NCBI GenBank assembly: GCA_016712715.1
Contig: JADJQM010000003.1
Location: 62,001-126,000 of the forward strand
DNA: 64,000 nt
Direction of reading: 5' to 3'
Origin: Rhodospirillaceae bacterium
Lineage (GTDB): Bacteria; Pseudomonadota; Alphaproteobacteria; Dongiales; Dongiaceae
The translations under genes and the position numbers were made by a program. Every line of letters begins with the position of its first letter. Position 1 is the first letter of the stretch. A model generated the notes under the pieces. The model did no database searches and was not told where the DNA came from. It saw only the letters and a list, made by a program, of their open reading frames with translations. Positions 63,406 through 64,000 of the stretch are shown here, piece after piece.

Positions 63406-63750
63406 GTCGGGAGACCGACTATGGCGATAAACGCCTTGTGAAATAAGCGTTGCGGACCCGGGGGCGGTACCCGGCGCCTCCACCATTTAACCTTACCTAT
63501 CAATCAGTTGCTGATTGCCGGTCGGGCTCCATGGGGGCGAAACAGGATCGACGTGCGCGGTAAAGACATGGCTTTTGCTCGGTATGATACCCGCCGTTAT
63601 CGGGTCAAACCTAGAGATGCCAACGACAACGTTGCATCCGATCTTCGTATGGCTGCCTAACATCCCTAACGGGCTGTAAGTAGCTTACAAAGAACGCGGT
63701 ACCAGGGGGCGCCGGGCAACGAAAGCCCCCCACCTGATTTCCGGCGCCAC
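63406..63750 (+). ncRNA. ssrA: Transfer-messenger RNA, circularly permuted two-piece form
   Basis: Rescues stalled ribosomes and tags the incomplete protein for proteolysis. The pieces are in permuted order. The acceptor piece comes first and ends at 63485 with T arm CCGGG-GGCGGTA-CCCGG, acceptor strand CGCCTCC and encoded ACCA. A 47-nt intervening segment follows. The coding piece then begins at 63533 with GGGGGCG, which pairs with CGCCTCC (one G-U), followed by AAACAGGATCGAC, the conserved D-like region. The tag frame (63619-63660) reads ANDNVASDLRMAA and a TAA stop. Near the 3' end GGGGGC/GCCCCC and GCGCCGG/CCGGCGC (63705-63747) can form a pseudoknot. Both outer ends are approximate. sspB lies just downstream. 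Confidence 0.93.
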
Positions 63751-63822
63751 GCATGGGGCGCCTTGGTTCAGCCAGGGGGCTGGGCCGCCGGAACGGGATT
63801 TTGAGGGAGATGGGACGGCACT

Positions 63823-64000
63823 ATGGCGAAAGATTGGTTGCGGTACGACCAGATGGTGGAAGACGCCCTGCGCGGCGTCGTGCGGCGGGTGTTGACGGAA
63901 GCAGCCGTGAGCGGCCTGCCCGGTGACCATCATTTCTACATCACCTTCCGCACCGACAGCCCAACTGTCCGCATTCCCAGCACCTCAAGGCCCAGTATCC
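63823..64000 (+). CDS. sspB: SspB-family ClpXP adaptor, partial and frameshifted
   Basis: SspB binds ssrA-tagged proteins and hands them to ClpXP. Only the first 59 codons lie in the window. LRYDQMVEDALRGVVRRVL and GLPGDHHFYITFRTDSP match the alphaproteobacterial SspB (DUF2166-type) N-terminus, where a YITF strand is conserved. After TVRIP the frame gives STSRPSI; adding one C to the CCC run at 63978-63980 gives PQHLKAQYP, the expected continuation. The frameshift is therefore likely, either a real lesion or an error. It follows the tmRNA by about 75 nt. Confidence 0.85.
   Translation, partial: MAKDWLRYDQMVEDALRGVVRRVLTEAAVSGLPGDHHFYITFRTDSPTVRIPSTSRPSI

Overview
The window is about 64 kb of GC-rich DNA from an alphaproteobacterium, most likely of the Rhodospirillales type; the order is an inference. 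Evidence for the class is a circularly permuted two-piece tmRNA gene next to an alphaproteobacterial SspB, a ThyX thymidylate synthase, GlnD with alpha-type organisation, and an mreBCD-mrdA-rodA cluster. Gene density is high, and most operons are joined by 4-nt ATGA, GTGA or TTGA overlaps. I see no prophage, insertion sequence, CRISPR array or defence island: this is mostly housekeeping and transport chromosome.

Layout. 1-4.9 kb: the 5' part of a choline sulfatase gene (betC), a small GlsB-type membrane protein, a PRC-barrel exported protein, a PAS histidine kinase, an orphan amino-acid ABC ATPase and an exported unknown. 5-14.5 kb: glnD, then the ybbA-ybbP export ABC system divergent from a tesA-type esterase that is coupled to a FIST protein, followed by a Tas aldo/keto reductase and thpR. 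14.5-19.5 kb: two MFS exporters (Bcr-like and Fsr-like), an AraC regulator divergent from Fsr, and a PhyH oxygenase. 19.5-31.4 kb: a coherent nucleobase/nucleoside region. A complete nucleoside ABC importer (BMP binding protein, double ATPase, two permeases) is followed on the same transcript by cytidine deaminase, purine nucleoside phosphorylase, thymidine phosphorylase and phosphopentomutase. It stands head to head with puuE-alc-allA, which takes allantoin to glyoxylate and urea. 31.4-34.4 kb: a two-component pair and a lipoprotein. 34.8 kb: tRNA-Lys(CUU). 35-40.8 kb: the rod-shape cluster. 41.3-46.8 kb: ilvC, ilvN, ilvB, miaA, serB. 46.8-52.3 kb: a DegP protease, HflC-HflK, the ApbC/Mrp Fe-S carrier and an OsmC protein. 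52.4-55 kb: a CHASE-PAS histidine kinase and the gutted remnant of a tandem paralogue. 55-63.3 kb: a Sel1-repeat protein, YkvA, two tandem DMT transporters, acetoacetyl-CoA synthetase coupled to an aminotransferase, a large inverted repeat, an L,D-transpeptidase and thyX. 63.4-64 kb: tmRNA and the start of sspB.

The most unusual property of the sequence is the number of reading-frame lesions. Single-base losses, mostly in short homopolymers, break two small lipoprotein genes (near 20.08 and 34.17 kb), the response regulator at 32.98 kb and sspB at 63.97 kb. A compensating pair of indels scrambles about 23 residues of the CHASE domain at 52.78-52.86 kb. The 3' end of deoA carries a larger, out-of-frame deletion. 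In each case the continuation in the other frame reads as a sensible protein end. The homopolymer bias suggests consensus errors for some of them; the deoA deletion and the histidine-kinase remnant look like real gene changes. I did not find a clearly new biological system here. The best leads are the linked nucleoside/allantoin region, the tmRNA-sspB pairing and the decayed kinase duplicate.
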